In this document: in pieces, positions 13,501 to 25,500 of the stretch | How positions within the stretch are numbered: the stretch's first letter is position 1 | Layout of the letters: each line of letters begins with the position of its first letter | NCBI GenBank assembly: GCA_015143295.1 | Contig: CM026560.1 | Location: 374,501 to 438,500 of the forward strand | Direction: 5' to 3' | DNA length: 64,000 nt | Source of the DNA: Tetracentron sinense | Taxonomy: Eukaryota > Streptophyta > Magnoliopsida > Trochodendrales > Trochodendraceae | Notes under the pieces: generated by a model | The model's input: the letters and a program-made list of their open reading frames with translations, nothing else | What the model was told of the DNA's origin: nothing | Databases searched by the model: none | Translations under genes and position numbers: made by a program

Positions 13501-16500
13501 ACTCCTATACAATCAACTGGGAAAGCACAATCTGAATCCTCATCATCTTCCTCATCCACAGCTCGTGGTGGACTTAAACGATGCCTCAATTCTGCGCGAA
13601 TCTCTTTCTCACGGATGGCGACCTCCTCCCTATTCTTAGCCCAAGCAGCAAGGTTCTCCTTCATTGCCTTTTTAACCTCTGGTGGACAACTCGGACAGGC
13701 TAACACATCTCGATGACTCCCAGCAAGATGTTGCTTTAGCCGAGTCACGCCCCCACTCTTTATCACTTTAACACAATAATTACACACTGACCAGTTTTTA
13801 TTCCCATCCACTGGTTTTCCATGCGACTAACCTATGTCTAGTGCCATAATGAAAATAGGCTACACAGGTTGAAACATTAATTGTTCAATATAAATGGTAC
13901 ATATATATTTCTATGCACAATAATAATTCTGACTATGTATACGGTATACCTATTAACATATATCATCTTTTGATTTATTAAATTTTTGTTGTCGATTTAT
14001 TTAATTAGAAAATAGGATATCCTACACGTATATTTAATTAAATATATCTATTTAAAAAAAATAACACTATGATATATATTTAATAAAATATATTTTTCTA
14101 AAAAAAAAACATAATGACATATATATTAAATAAAATATATCCTTAAAAGAGATAAACTAAACTAAATATTTGATCAAATGTATCCTTGAAAATACTAAGA
14201 TATATATTTAATAATACTAGTAAAGGTACACATGTTAATATTTTTCCATATAAAAAATGAATATTATTCTTTTATTGTTAAAAGAATAATAAATATTTAT
14301 AATAAAACAATAATATATATTATTATTTTATTATTATACTTTTCGTGACTTTGATTAGATATTTAGATGAGACTAAAATAATATCACCTTATATTTACTC
14401 ATGCTCTAATTAAGAATTGTTTAACTAATGTAGAAATTCTAAATATCTTTTAGAGAGTCATTTATCTCAAGTAATAGGCCAAAACGTAATAGTGAATAGC
14501 AGTGTTATTCTTTGATTTAAAATTTTATGAATTAAACTTTTAACGCTTTTAAATAAGTAGGAGTAGGACCCATTAAAAGGTGGAGATCAATTAATGTTGA
14601 GCCTACTAAAGTAATATATACCAAATTTAAAAATTAAAATTATAAATTTACAGATATTATCTACCCAACTAGAAATTATAAATTGTTATTTTAATGAACT
14701 TATGTAATAGAATCCTTCCAAGTTCTAACTTCTAAGTCTAATATAAAACTCCTCACCATATTGTTAAAAGCATTAAAATTTTAATATAAAGTTTTTATTT
14801 ATTAAAGTGAAGTGAAAGATATTTATGTCCAAGTAAAGTTTCATAATTTTTAATTTATGAAATATTATTTTATACAATTTTTTTTTAATATCATTAGTGT
14901 GTAAATTGTAATGTAAGGGAGGAGTCTCTCTCTTAAAAAAATAAAAAATAAAAAAAATGAAATTTATTTATAAATAAGTATATTATAGTTATTATTGAAT
15001 AACTATGGTACTATTTCATAAGAAACCTTCAATCTCTTAAGTCTTAAACTCTTAATCCCTAAATTCATTTCATTCGTAACATTCAGATTCAGTTCAACAG
15101 AGTAGAGAGAAAAGAAAAGAAAAGGGGAAGGGGAGAGACTCACTGACAAGTGACAAGAGCTCGGCGACGGCGAGGAGGTCCTCTGCGGCTCTGCTACGGG
15201 TATGTACCCTCGGGCCTCAGCAAATCCCTTTTTTTTTTCCTTCTTTCCTTCGTACTCTTAGTTCTTTCCCAAGGATTTTCTTGAGGGGTTTTACCATTGT
15301 TTAAATAACAATGGAGTTCACGCCTTCACGCTCACGAGTATTGTCGGTGGTGACTGGTGAGAGTCTCATCAACTCTGCACAACTGAAACTCTGAAAGGCT
15401 GAAACCCATATTGCTATATTCCCTTGTCTTTCTCTTTCACGTCTCACGATGACGAGATCAATGTTCAATGTTCTCTTTTTTGTTTTTTTTACAATTTCGC
15501 ATGATATATCGAATATTTCCAGCAATATATCCATATATCGTGAGATAACATAACGAAAAATGGTAAAAAACATAACGAAAAATGGTATAAAAAAAAACAG
15601 TGAATATGAAATTTCAGTCGAGATTTGCGAAATATCGTGCGATTTTCGAAATTTTGATCGAAATTTCCGAAAAAATGTAAAAAATTTAATTTCCGGTCCA
15701 GATGTTTCAGGACCCTCCGAGATCGAGAAATCTCATCGAAATTTCAAACCTTGATGGCAGTGTTGCTTGGTCCAAGGCTCATCTTGTCGCCCACGGCTTT
15801 ACTCAGACTTATGGGCTTAACTATGATGCTACTTTTGCGTCTTTGGCCAAACTGACTTCTATTCGTGTTCTCTCTTTTGCGGTAAATCAGAGTTGGCCTC
15901 TTTATCAGTTAGATTCTTAATGGCATCGTACCGAGGTGTATATGCATCCCCTTCCTGGTTTCCTACTTCAGGGGGAATCTAGAAAGGTTTGTATACTTCG
16001 GAAGTCTATATATGGTTTGAAGCAATCACCCCGTGCTTGGTTCCATCGATTCAGTGAAGTGATCCTTAGCATAGGCTTCCAGCGATGTCACTCTGATCAT
16101 ACTGTTTTCATCCATTCTGGCACCTCAGGCCACACTATTCTCCTGGTATATGTTGATGATATCATCTAGACTGGCGATGACTCCTCATTCATCTCTCATG
16201 CTAAGCATGAGTTGGGGCGTACCTTTGATGTCAAAGATTTAGGCCATCTGAAGTACTTTCTTGGTCTGGAGATTGCTCAATCTAAGAAGAGAATTTTTTT
16301 TCTGTCACAACAAAAGTATGCTCTTGACCTACTCAGCGATACTACTATGAGTGGATGTTAACCCACTACTTCTTCCATGGATTCGAAGCTCTCTTTGCAT
16401 GATAATGAGGGTGATCTTCTTTCTGATCCTTATGCTTATCAGCGTCTTGAGGGTCGCTTGATATATCTCACCCTCACACGACCTAATATTACATTTGCTG

Positions 16501-19500
16501 TCAACATGGTTAGCCAGTTCATGCATGCTCCCCATTCTTCACACCTTGCTGCTATTCATCGTATTCTTCGATATATCAAGGCTAGACCCAGTTGTGGACT
16601 TGTATATCGCTCACATGATCACCTCAATATCTCCAGTTATACAGATGTTGATTATGCCGGATCTGCTATTGACCGTCGTTCCACCTCGAGCTATTGTGCT
16701 TTCCTTGGAGGCAACTTGATGGCGTGGAAGAGCAAAAAGCAACCCGTGGTTTCTCGATCTAGAGCCGAAACAGAATATCGTGCACCTGCTCATGGCACTT
16801 GTGAACTCTTATGGCTTCGTTCTCTCCTCTCTGAGTTAGAGTTTCCTGTTAAAGGCCCTATGTCCTTAAATACTGATAACGAGCCTACTGCAAAGATTGC
16901 CACGGATTATGTGCTTAATGAGCAGACAAAGCACATTGAGGTTGATATTCATTTTCTCCGTGAGAGAGTCTGAGATTGTTCTTTATCTCTTCAACATGTT
17001 TCGTCTTCTCAACAACTTGTTGATATCTTCACCAAGCCGGTTAGCCCTGCTATTCTTCAGGATATTACTGTCAAGCTGGGCATGCTTAATGTTTATGCTC
17101 CAGTTTGAGGGGGAGTGTTGATATATGTAATATCGGGGGTATACTTGTAAAAGGGCATATATATAATGTTCTCTTTATATAATATGCTAGAAGGGTTCTT
17201 AATTCCCTAACTAAGTAATTTACCCTAACCTTTCTTTTTCCTCTCCTCTCTTTTCTCTTCTCTAAACCCTAAATCCTCAAAACCCTTTCTCCAACTTAAG
17301 GTTGCATCAGCTGGGCAACAAGCATAGGTTTTGCCATATTTATTCATGGATCCTGCTTTGTTTCAAGCTCATGTTATTATGTTACGACGTTCCTCGAAAG
17401 TGATGTACTACATCGCCACTAGTTGATAAATATGCAAGGATTGGCAAGGACATTCTCAAGATGTGATGCTCTACAACAGTTCCCGTGTGTTGCAAAAAGT
17501 AGACAAGGTTTCCCAGGCCAAAAGATGGAATCAGCAAAACATATTTATAAGAGACCAACTGGAAGCAAGATCTAAAGAAATTGATGCCAACAAATATTTG
17601 TATACATAAGGGGGAAACAATATAAATTGAGTAAGGATGATTGAAGAATAAATTGTCTGTTAAGAATATAGATGACATGTTATTATCAATTAAATTTGCA
17701 TTAAGGAGGAGATAGCTAATAGTTACTGCATAAATACCCGAAATAGGATTGGAGGAAAGCATTAAGGTTAGGTAGAAGTAGACAATCTTAGGTAGAGTGG
17801 ATAGTCAATTTAAACAATCCCATATGGACATAGGATATTAATAGAAGCGGGCTTAGATGGACATATAGGGAAAGATAGTGTGAGAATAGTGAACCTTGAT
17901 CGAAATAAGAGAGGCCCCGCTTCTATAGAGAATTGATATGGGGTAAGTAAATGCGAAAAATTCAAAGACTTTTCACACTCAGAATGGAGTTGTCGCCTAG
18001 ATTGTTAATGAAAACCTGAAAACTCAAATATATCTACTCTATTTAAGGTTTGCACAGAGAGAAAATGGTTAAGTGACTAGGTTATGGTGTGGGAAGATGT
18101 CAGGCACCAACAACCACCTGATAGATGTCGATCTCTACTAATAACTAAAATCAACAGATCTAAATAATAAAGTACAAAGCATGTAAATCTGGTGGTCAGC
18201 ATTAACATCATAGGGTTAATGCTTACCCAAGTCACAACTAGGGTTTTAGAAATTTAAAAAAAATTACAGTACTCGTGCCTCGTGGCTGTCTCTAATGTGT
18301 GTTCTAATTCTGGAATGCACACTCGTAGAGAAGCCAACTCTATATATATAGGGTCGTGTTAGAGTTCACGCATTAGCTCACGCAATGTGTGAACTCCGTA
18401 AAGTTCATGCTAGCTAAAATAACAAAGCTATCAATGACATTCTTGTAAAAATATAAAAAAGAAATGTTATAACATCATTTAAAACCCTTGATTCTTTTCA
18501 CAATTACAATAATGGCACATGTTTTTGGTTTGCGTGAACTCTAACATTCCCCATATTTATGTACGTATGTGTGTGTATCTTTGCTTAAGAATAGTTTTGC
18601 AAATACCTTTTTCCAGATTTTTTACTTCAAAATAGTTTATCAGTTAATCATTGCTAGAATGATTTTCTAAGTTGAATTGCAATAGTCTTAGGAAGGTAAA
18701 ATTTGTCCCTCTATATATAAGGCCTTCAGTAGAGCATTTATTATGATGTTAAAATTTTTTGAAGAATGAAGCTTTAAGAAGAGGTTCTTGTTGAGTTTTC
18801 TAAGCTGCTGAAGATGATTCAGTTATTGAAGATATTTTGAATCTCTGATTTCTTTCCATCATTATTATTGCTGATTTTTTGTTTAAATCATGAAGAACTC
18901 AAGCAGGCCAAAACCATAAACAAGGAGATTATCGAGTTTGGAGCAACACAACCAAGGTATTAAGAAACAGTTTCAAGATTTGTGTAAAGGTCTCTACGAG
19001 ACTCTTTGTGTAACACTGAAACGTTATGTACCGGACGTTATGATTCAAAAAAGTGGTATTTTTTTAAGTAGTTAATATCTAAAACGACCTTATTTTAAGT
19101 CCTTTTTAGGTTAGAAACACCCTTTTTTTTAATACTAAAAACAACCCATTTTAAGTTGTTTAAAGGAAAAACGACCCCCTTTTAAGTCATTTTCAGTAAA
19201 AACAACCTACCTATTTTCGGTGTTACAAATGTTATTGCTATAATGTGCCTAATAAATAAGCCCATTACTCTTTACTTTATTATTGTCTCTTTTCTACCAT
19301 TATGCTCTCGTGCTCTTATTACTTGTACTAAAATGACACATATGTCCTTCATCTATTCAATAATATATAGAGGAGACCTAAAGGGAATGGAGATAACATT
19401 CACATTTCCTCTTCTTTATTTCTTCTTCTCTATTTCTCAAATCCTAAATCACCAAATCCTAGTTTTCTCCGGAGCAGGAAAACAAAGCTTGCATTTCTTT

Positions 19501-22500
19501 TTTAATCAAATGTTCATGAACAATGTTTGTGAATAGTGCAATGAATAATGCTCCTACTTCAGGTCAGAAAAAAGTTGATCTTTTTAGAGCAGTGTTTTAA
19601 AACCCGAAAACTCGACTCGGAACCTTGCCAAGTAAAGTCAACTTAGAAACTCGGGCAAAACTCGTCCGAGTAATGACACCTAAAACTCGAACATAGATAA
19701 TATTTTTCTAACATTATAAATATGATATAAATTCAAAATTAATGATAGAACATACATAAAATGAGATATATAATTCAATATATACTAAAATCCCCCCCTT
19801 TTGTTTCGTATTTATACCAAGGGTGGATGGGGTGTATTAAAAAAAACATAATTAGGTCACTCGAGTAGGCTGGTTTACACGATTTTTTGTTATAACACAA
19901 AATGTAAATAACTCAAGCGAGTCGAGGCGAGTTACTCGGTTTTGAGTCACTTCCGAGTTTTACCTCAAACTCGACCCGAAACCTGGCAGAGTCGAGTCAA
20001 CTTGGTCGAGTTTCGCGTCGACTCGCCGAGTTTTAATATTTTTAGAGATCTATATTTTGAGGAATTGTATTTTTTCTAGATTTTTTTGAAGGTGTTTGAA
20101 TGGTCCTATACCCATTTGTTTGACTTTTAGAATCCTTGGCTTGTAGTGCAAGTGGGAGTGAGCGAAATTGGAGTATCTTTGAGCATGTGAGTTATGTTGA
20201 TTTTGTATATATTTTTACACCTATAATATTATTTACTTATCTTGTAAATCCTATATTTATGGTATCCATTCCTATTTTTCAGATCCACACACAAAAGAGG
20301 AAATCTTTTCTCTTTTTTTTGGTAACGAAGGGTGTCCCAACTCTAATAAGGAAGGATTACTCCCTTCGGATGCACGTAATCACCCACAAACCATGTGCAT
20401 CATATAGTGAGGAGTTGAACTCAAGACCTTGGGATCTCCCAAGACCCGAACCAACTGAACTCGTGCGGGTAAAAAAGGAACAAGTTAGAGCGTTAGAGCA
20501 GAACAAGTTGAATGACATAGTACATGTTCGTTATAACCAGAAGTTTGTGGAGCGGTTCAAGGAAAAAGATTCTTTGAACCCTATCACATTGCAAGATATT
20601 GACGAGTGTAATGATTGGCTCACTGGAACTATGCAAGATTAACTAATGCATGAGGATGTGATTTAACATGACAGCAAGTTGCAAAGGCTTCTGGTGCAAA
20701 TGAATGACCACGTGATCGTAGGTCTAGATTGCAATTACAAAGAGGAGGAAGCTCAGGAAGAGTTGTTGAATTTGAGTCTGATGGGATGGATGGAGAAGAA
20801 GAAAAATACCATCAAAGACGCATATAATGATTTAGATGAGGGCGCGATGACAAGGAAGATGAAGCTTTAGTGCATTTAATTATGGATGATGATGATGATG
20901 ATTAATGAGTGATTGTCATAATTCATATATTTTATACTTGTTAAGTTTTTATGTAGAATGTGAATGTCGAGTTATGGACATACAAACACAGTTTCTTTTT
21001 GTTCATGATAAATGTTAGTTGTCATTTCAATCCTTTGAGCCATTTGTTTTCTAAGTTGTTGATGGTGCTCTTTTTTATTGGTGGTGTATTATCTTTTTGA
21101 GTGCATATCTTCAAACTCTTTTGTGTGTGTATTTGTATATATATATTATTTTTATCGCCTAGGCACCGCCTCGCCTAGTCAGGCCTGACCACCTAGGCAT
21201 CGCCTAGACGCCTTTGACTACATTGAGCTCGACATGCTAGACATCTATGCCCCATTTAAAGGAGAGAGTGTTGTAATGGGCCTAATAAATAAGCTCATTA
21301 CTATTTACTTTATTAGTCTTATTTTTACCCTTATGTTCTAGTGCGTATCTTACTTGTACTTAAAGGGCACTTATGTCATTTCTTTAGTAATATATGTGTG
21401 GGAATTTCTCTGGATGTCCACGCGTTTGCAACTGCTCTTGGAACTCTAGTTTACTGGTAGAAGGATGGAAGTGAAGGGTGTGCACCCTGTAATACACTCC
21501 AATGACAAAGTCAGAATAGGTAGAAGATGATGAATAGAACTGAAGTAATATGAGTGAGCAATATGAAATTTCGTGATCCTTATGCACTGGATCTCTTAGG
21601 GTATTTATAGGTTTAGCTCTGTATGTCCATGCATGCCCATAGATGGCTATAGATGACCATGCCACTTGCTTTATGATCATTACCAAATATGTCAGACAGA
21701 TCTTGAGCCTTACGTGTCACATGTGGGAGCCTACTATTCGCTAAGGTCGGTCTAGGGTTGAAAGCAGACTAAGATGACCAGCATTAAATGTTAAGACAGT
21801 GTTTTTTACCTAACAACAGAGTAGAGTGATCACCGCCTGATTATTTCGTCCTGCAAGTCGGTCTCGTTGTTGACTAAAGCTCAGATCCGTTGTGTATGGG
21901 AACACGGATAGAATAACTGTAGTCCAAAGAGGGCGGCTACGTTCGTCCTCTAGATAACAAATACGTTGTCGTGAAGACAACGGGTCCGTTGTCCTGAAGA
22001 GAACGGATTCGTACGCCACTTGACTACGTGTCTCCCATCTATTGACATAACAACGAAGACTAGCTCGTCTTCCAACACTTAATCATTTTACGAATTTTAT
22101 CTATTACAATTTACCCCTTTATGATACCTTGAACATAGTTCAAAGTGTCATAAATAACGCAGGGCGCACAAAGTGGAAAACCTGGCATCCCTGAGATACC
22201 GAAACGTTGTGCGAGCTGTTTGTGAAGATAGATCGTCATAACAGTTGTATCACGTGTGGGAAACCGTCACGCCTTATTAATGCATGGCAGGCTGTCATCA
22301 ATGCCTTTTGAGGAGCTCGAGGCGCACTATTCCCTCCGACGGTTACTCTGTTCGCCAAAAAGACGATCGTGCCCATGCAATCTCATACGTGTACGACGAG
22401 GATGAAGGCTAACTCCGTCCTGCATGAATTTTTGTCTGACACACTGATTCGAATTCCACAAATGACCATCTTGACCCTGCTCTTTCACACATGTACGACA

Positions 22501-25500
22501 ACGATGGAGGCCACTTTCGTCCTGAAACTTTGAATTGCCTATAAATACAGTGCATAGTACTTCATCTTCTTCACTTGCATTTCAACTCTGCTGTTACTCT
22601 ACCAAATTTGTGCCTTACCCGAAGACTTCAAGCTCTCCCCTGTTCTCACAATTCTTCGACCACGATCCGAAACTTGGTAAGATATTGCTCTTCGCTTTTC
22701 ATTCTTAATATTATGTTTCTCCTCTGGCATTGCTTTTCTCTCTGTTAAGCTTCTGTCTTTTTGTATCCTCACCCTTCTGCCCTCTACTCTTTCTGTCATT
22801 ATCTTCCTTATCGTTAGCAATGTCTGCTGAGGAGTCTGTAGAAATAATTAGAGTCGCCAATGAGGAAGTTAGAGCCCCTAACGCTGATGAAACTAGCTGC
22901 TCCGGTAGCGCACCGTATAGTGCCAACATAGCCCCCACTCCCCTTCTCAAAAAGTACCAGAAAGAGAATCTGGAAGACTACAAAAACCGTTTCCAAATCC
23001 CTCCTTATGTCCACCTCCATTTCAAGAGAGAAGACGCTTTTATTAACAAGCGTTCTGACTCTTCAACCGTTGTCTACCTCGCTCAGCTCGAGGCCGGACT
23101 CCGTCTCCCCCTCGATCCCATAGTGGAATCCGTTCTCTCCGCGCTTCAGCTCGCCCCGGATCAAATGCACCCGAGCTTCTATAAGTATATGTCCTTGGTG
23201 GTTAAGTTCATCAAGGACGGATACAATATAGAGGCTAGGCACCTCTTCCACTTCCGTCATTCAGTCAGGTGCTAAGGGAGTAATGACGAGATAGAAAAAT
23301 ATTATTCTTGGAATCAACGTGCCAAGGTCCCCGACTTTATCTCGGGCTTGGCTGATCTAGACAGGAAGTAGAAGGAGTCGCCTTTCATTGTCTCTAGGGC
23401 TTGGAGATCAGAGACCTCTCCTCAACCTGTCCCCAGCGTTTTCCAAAAAGGTTCGTTGTCTTAGCCCGTTGTCCACTATCTTTCTCTTCCGTTGTCGATC
23501 TTCGTTGTCCGTTGTTACTGATGCTCTAATTTTTGTTTTTTCTCACGCAGATCCGAAGAAGACACTTTACGGACCTCACCTATGCCGAGAAGCGTCACTT
23601 AATCGATATTGGCAAGGAAATTGGGAGGGGATTACATCAGGTGGAAGCCGAGGAAGGTCCTTGAGCAAGACCGAGGCATAAACAGCATGCCGAATCCGTC
23701 TCCTTCCGTCGTATCGGAATCTACGCATACTCTGAAGCCGAAGCTAGATTCTCGAGAAGCCCCTTCCACAGATCAAGACGATCCGTCTTCTTTTCGTCCT
23801 GCTGCGGCTACTCCTCTTGAAGAAGAAGAAGAAGAAGAAATGGCCGATGACGCCCTTGTTCCCCTTATCAGACTCCCCAGGACTCAAAGGCCGGCACTCG
23901 TCTTGCCTCCGTCCTCAAAGAAGCACACCTCTATCCCGTCCTCCACAACGGACGAAGTTGCCCCTCCCGGCCACAAATCAAAGAAGAGAGTGAAAACCTT
24001 GGCTGACCTCCAGACCAAGAAGAAGAAGAGGGAAGAAAGACACCTGGAAAAGGGCGAGGTTGCGGCCCCGACCTCAACTCTTCAAGAAATCTGGGAGGTA
24101 GCCACACTAGCTGGACCATTGGTTGCCAGTCAACCCTTTGGTCAGTGCAGCTGCCCTTACTACCCCTGCCGCTACTACTGCTACTGCTACTACACCACAG
24201 GAGGTGGCCACAATGGAGAGGACCGTTGTCTGGACCCCCAACTCTGCTGGGTCCTGTCCTCTGAACACAGCGGACTCAACAATAGACAATGGCTTAGTTG
24301 CTATTACCATGAGTCGGGCTATAAGGCTTCCTATCGACGTAGCTTTGACAAAGAGGCTCACCAGACCGGGGTTGAATAGCATCGGCACCCAGGCTCTTGC
24401 AACAGTAATTTCTACTTCTCGTGTTGCATCTGTCTTTTCACAATTCACATTTGCTCGTACTGACCTTGTCTTCTCTTTCATCAGCTGAACAATTTGTTCA
24501 CGGAGCTTTATGAGCGCCACGACAGCCTCCATGAGACGGTCGATTATTGGAAGGAGATGGCCACTACAGCGGCCGATAAGGCAAAGGCAAAGAGGGATGC
24601 ACTCACTACCAAGTTGTAGAAAACTCAATCCCAGCTAAAGGAGGCTAAAAAGAAAACAGCACTATATCTGAAACAACAGGACACATCCTGTGAAGCTGCA
24701 TAGAAAGCAGCGGAGGATGAAAAGAAAGCCAAGGAAGCGGCTGATGTTGCGGTCCTTCGAATCAGCGAGCTGGAAGAGTTGTCACAAACTTTGTCCAGGC
24801 AACTCGAGGAGGTGGAGCTTACAAGAGAAAAACAGCTTAAGGAGGCAGAGCTCGCCAAGAAGACCCTGAAGAAGGAAATCCAAGATTTCTATCAGGAGGT
24901 CGACCGGGTGCTGCTCAAGGATCAGGATGAAACGGAGAAGGAACTCCGAGAGTCAGGACGACTGATGGAATCCCCCGAACAGTCAAAGGACAAGACAACT
25001 CGTTCCGAGCTGCCAGGTCGGAAGTCGTCTAGCTCGATGAAGAGTCGGAAGTGCAAAGAGTGTAGCAACCTCCTCTACCCGAAGAGCTAGCTCCGGTCTT
25101 GCTCGATCTTCCCTTTGATCCTCTTGCTTCCATTGATGCTGATGCAGCCGTTGTCCAGCCAGAGCCCAAACCAAAAATCAATGCCGAGTCTACTGTTTAG
25201 CTTCTATCTTTATCTTTTGTTTCGTTGTACTCTTTCTTTCTCTGTTATATAATGCTCCCAGTGTGGGATATCATCAATGAAAACTTCTTTTTTGTATATC
25301 GTCTTTTGTCTCCCGTTTGATAAATCACTTTGAAATATTCACAAGGCATAGAAAATGTAACTCATTAATACCACACAAAACAAAGAGAATAAATTAATCA
25401 TCTTTCTAAAACTACAAGGGATAGAGCACGTAGGAGTGCAAGGAACATATGAAAACTTTGATAAAAACACTTGAGATATATGATAATAAGATGCAAACAC

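Larger units (their letters stand above)
10189..15754 (-). mobile_element. hAT-1: transposase-bearing hAT element inserted in Copia-B
   Basis: The ends are 20-bp inverted repeats, TCAAGGTTCGAAATTTCGAT at left and its complement with one mismatch at right. The flanks CTTATGGCA and CTTGATGGCA look like an imperfect target duplication (exact length unclear because the target resembles the TIR end). Both subterminal regions (10200-10290 and 15490-15740) are rich in GATATATCG / GAAATTTCG words, likely transposase-binding repeats. The minus strand encodes a BED-DUF659-hATC transposase. About 13.85-15.1 kb is AT-rich noncoding sequence. The element is 5.57 kb. Stops in the transposase suggest it is now inactive. 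Confidence 0.85.
7024..17296 (+). mobile_element. Copia-B: Ty1/copia retrotransposon, degenerate, split by a hAT
   Basis: The two LTRs start TGTTGATATATGTAATATCG. The flanks GAAGG and TAAGG are a 4/5-matching 5-bp target duplication. Gene order is copia-type: gag, protease, integrase remnant, RT, RNase H. The integrase catalytic core is deleted, several stops are present, and a 5.57-kb hAT (10189-15754) sits in the RT. Without the hAT the element is about 4.7 kb, normal for the superfamily. It lies in intron 4 of the host gene, antisense to it. Confidence 0.9.

Noticed and set aside
19005-19229. Possible MITE with GTAACACYGAAA inverted ends
   Set aside because: The inverted match is short and no target duplication could be found; left as unassigned.
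22599-22950. Minus-strand ORFs opposite the antisense gene
   Set aside because: Arg/Lys-rich shadow frames of the CT-rich plus-strand leader.
22820-23275. Possible host protein-coding gene
   Set aside because: The domain belongs to a gypsy-associated family, and its position antisense between integrase and LTR fits a retroelement ORF; it also has stops.
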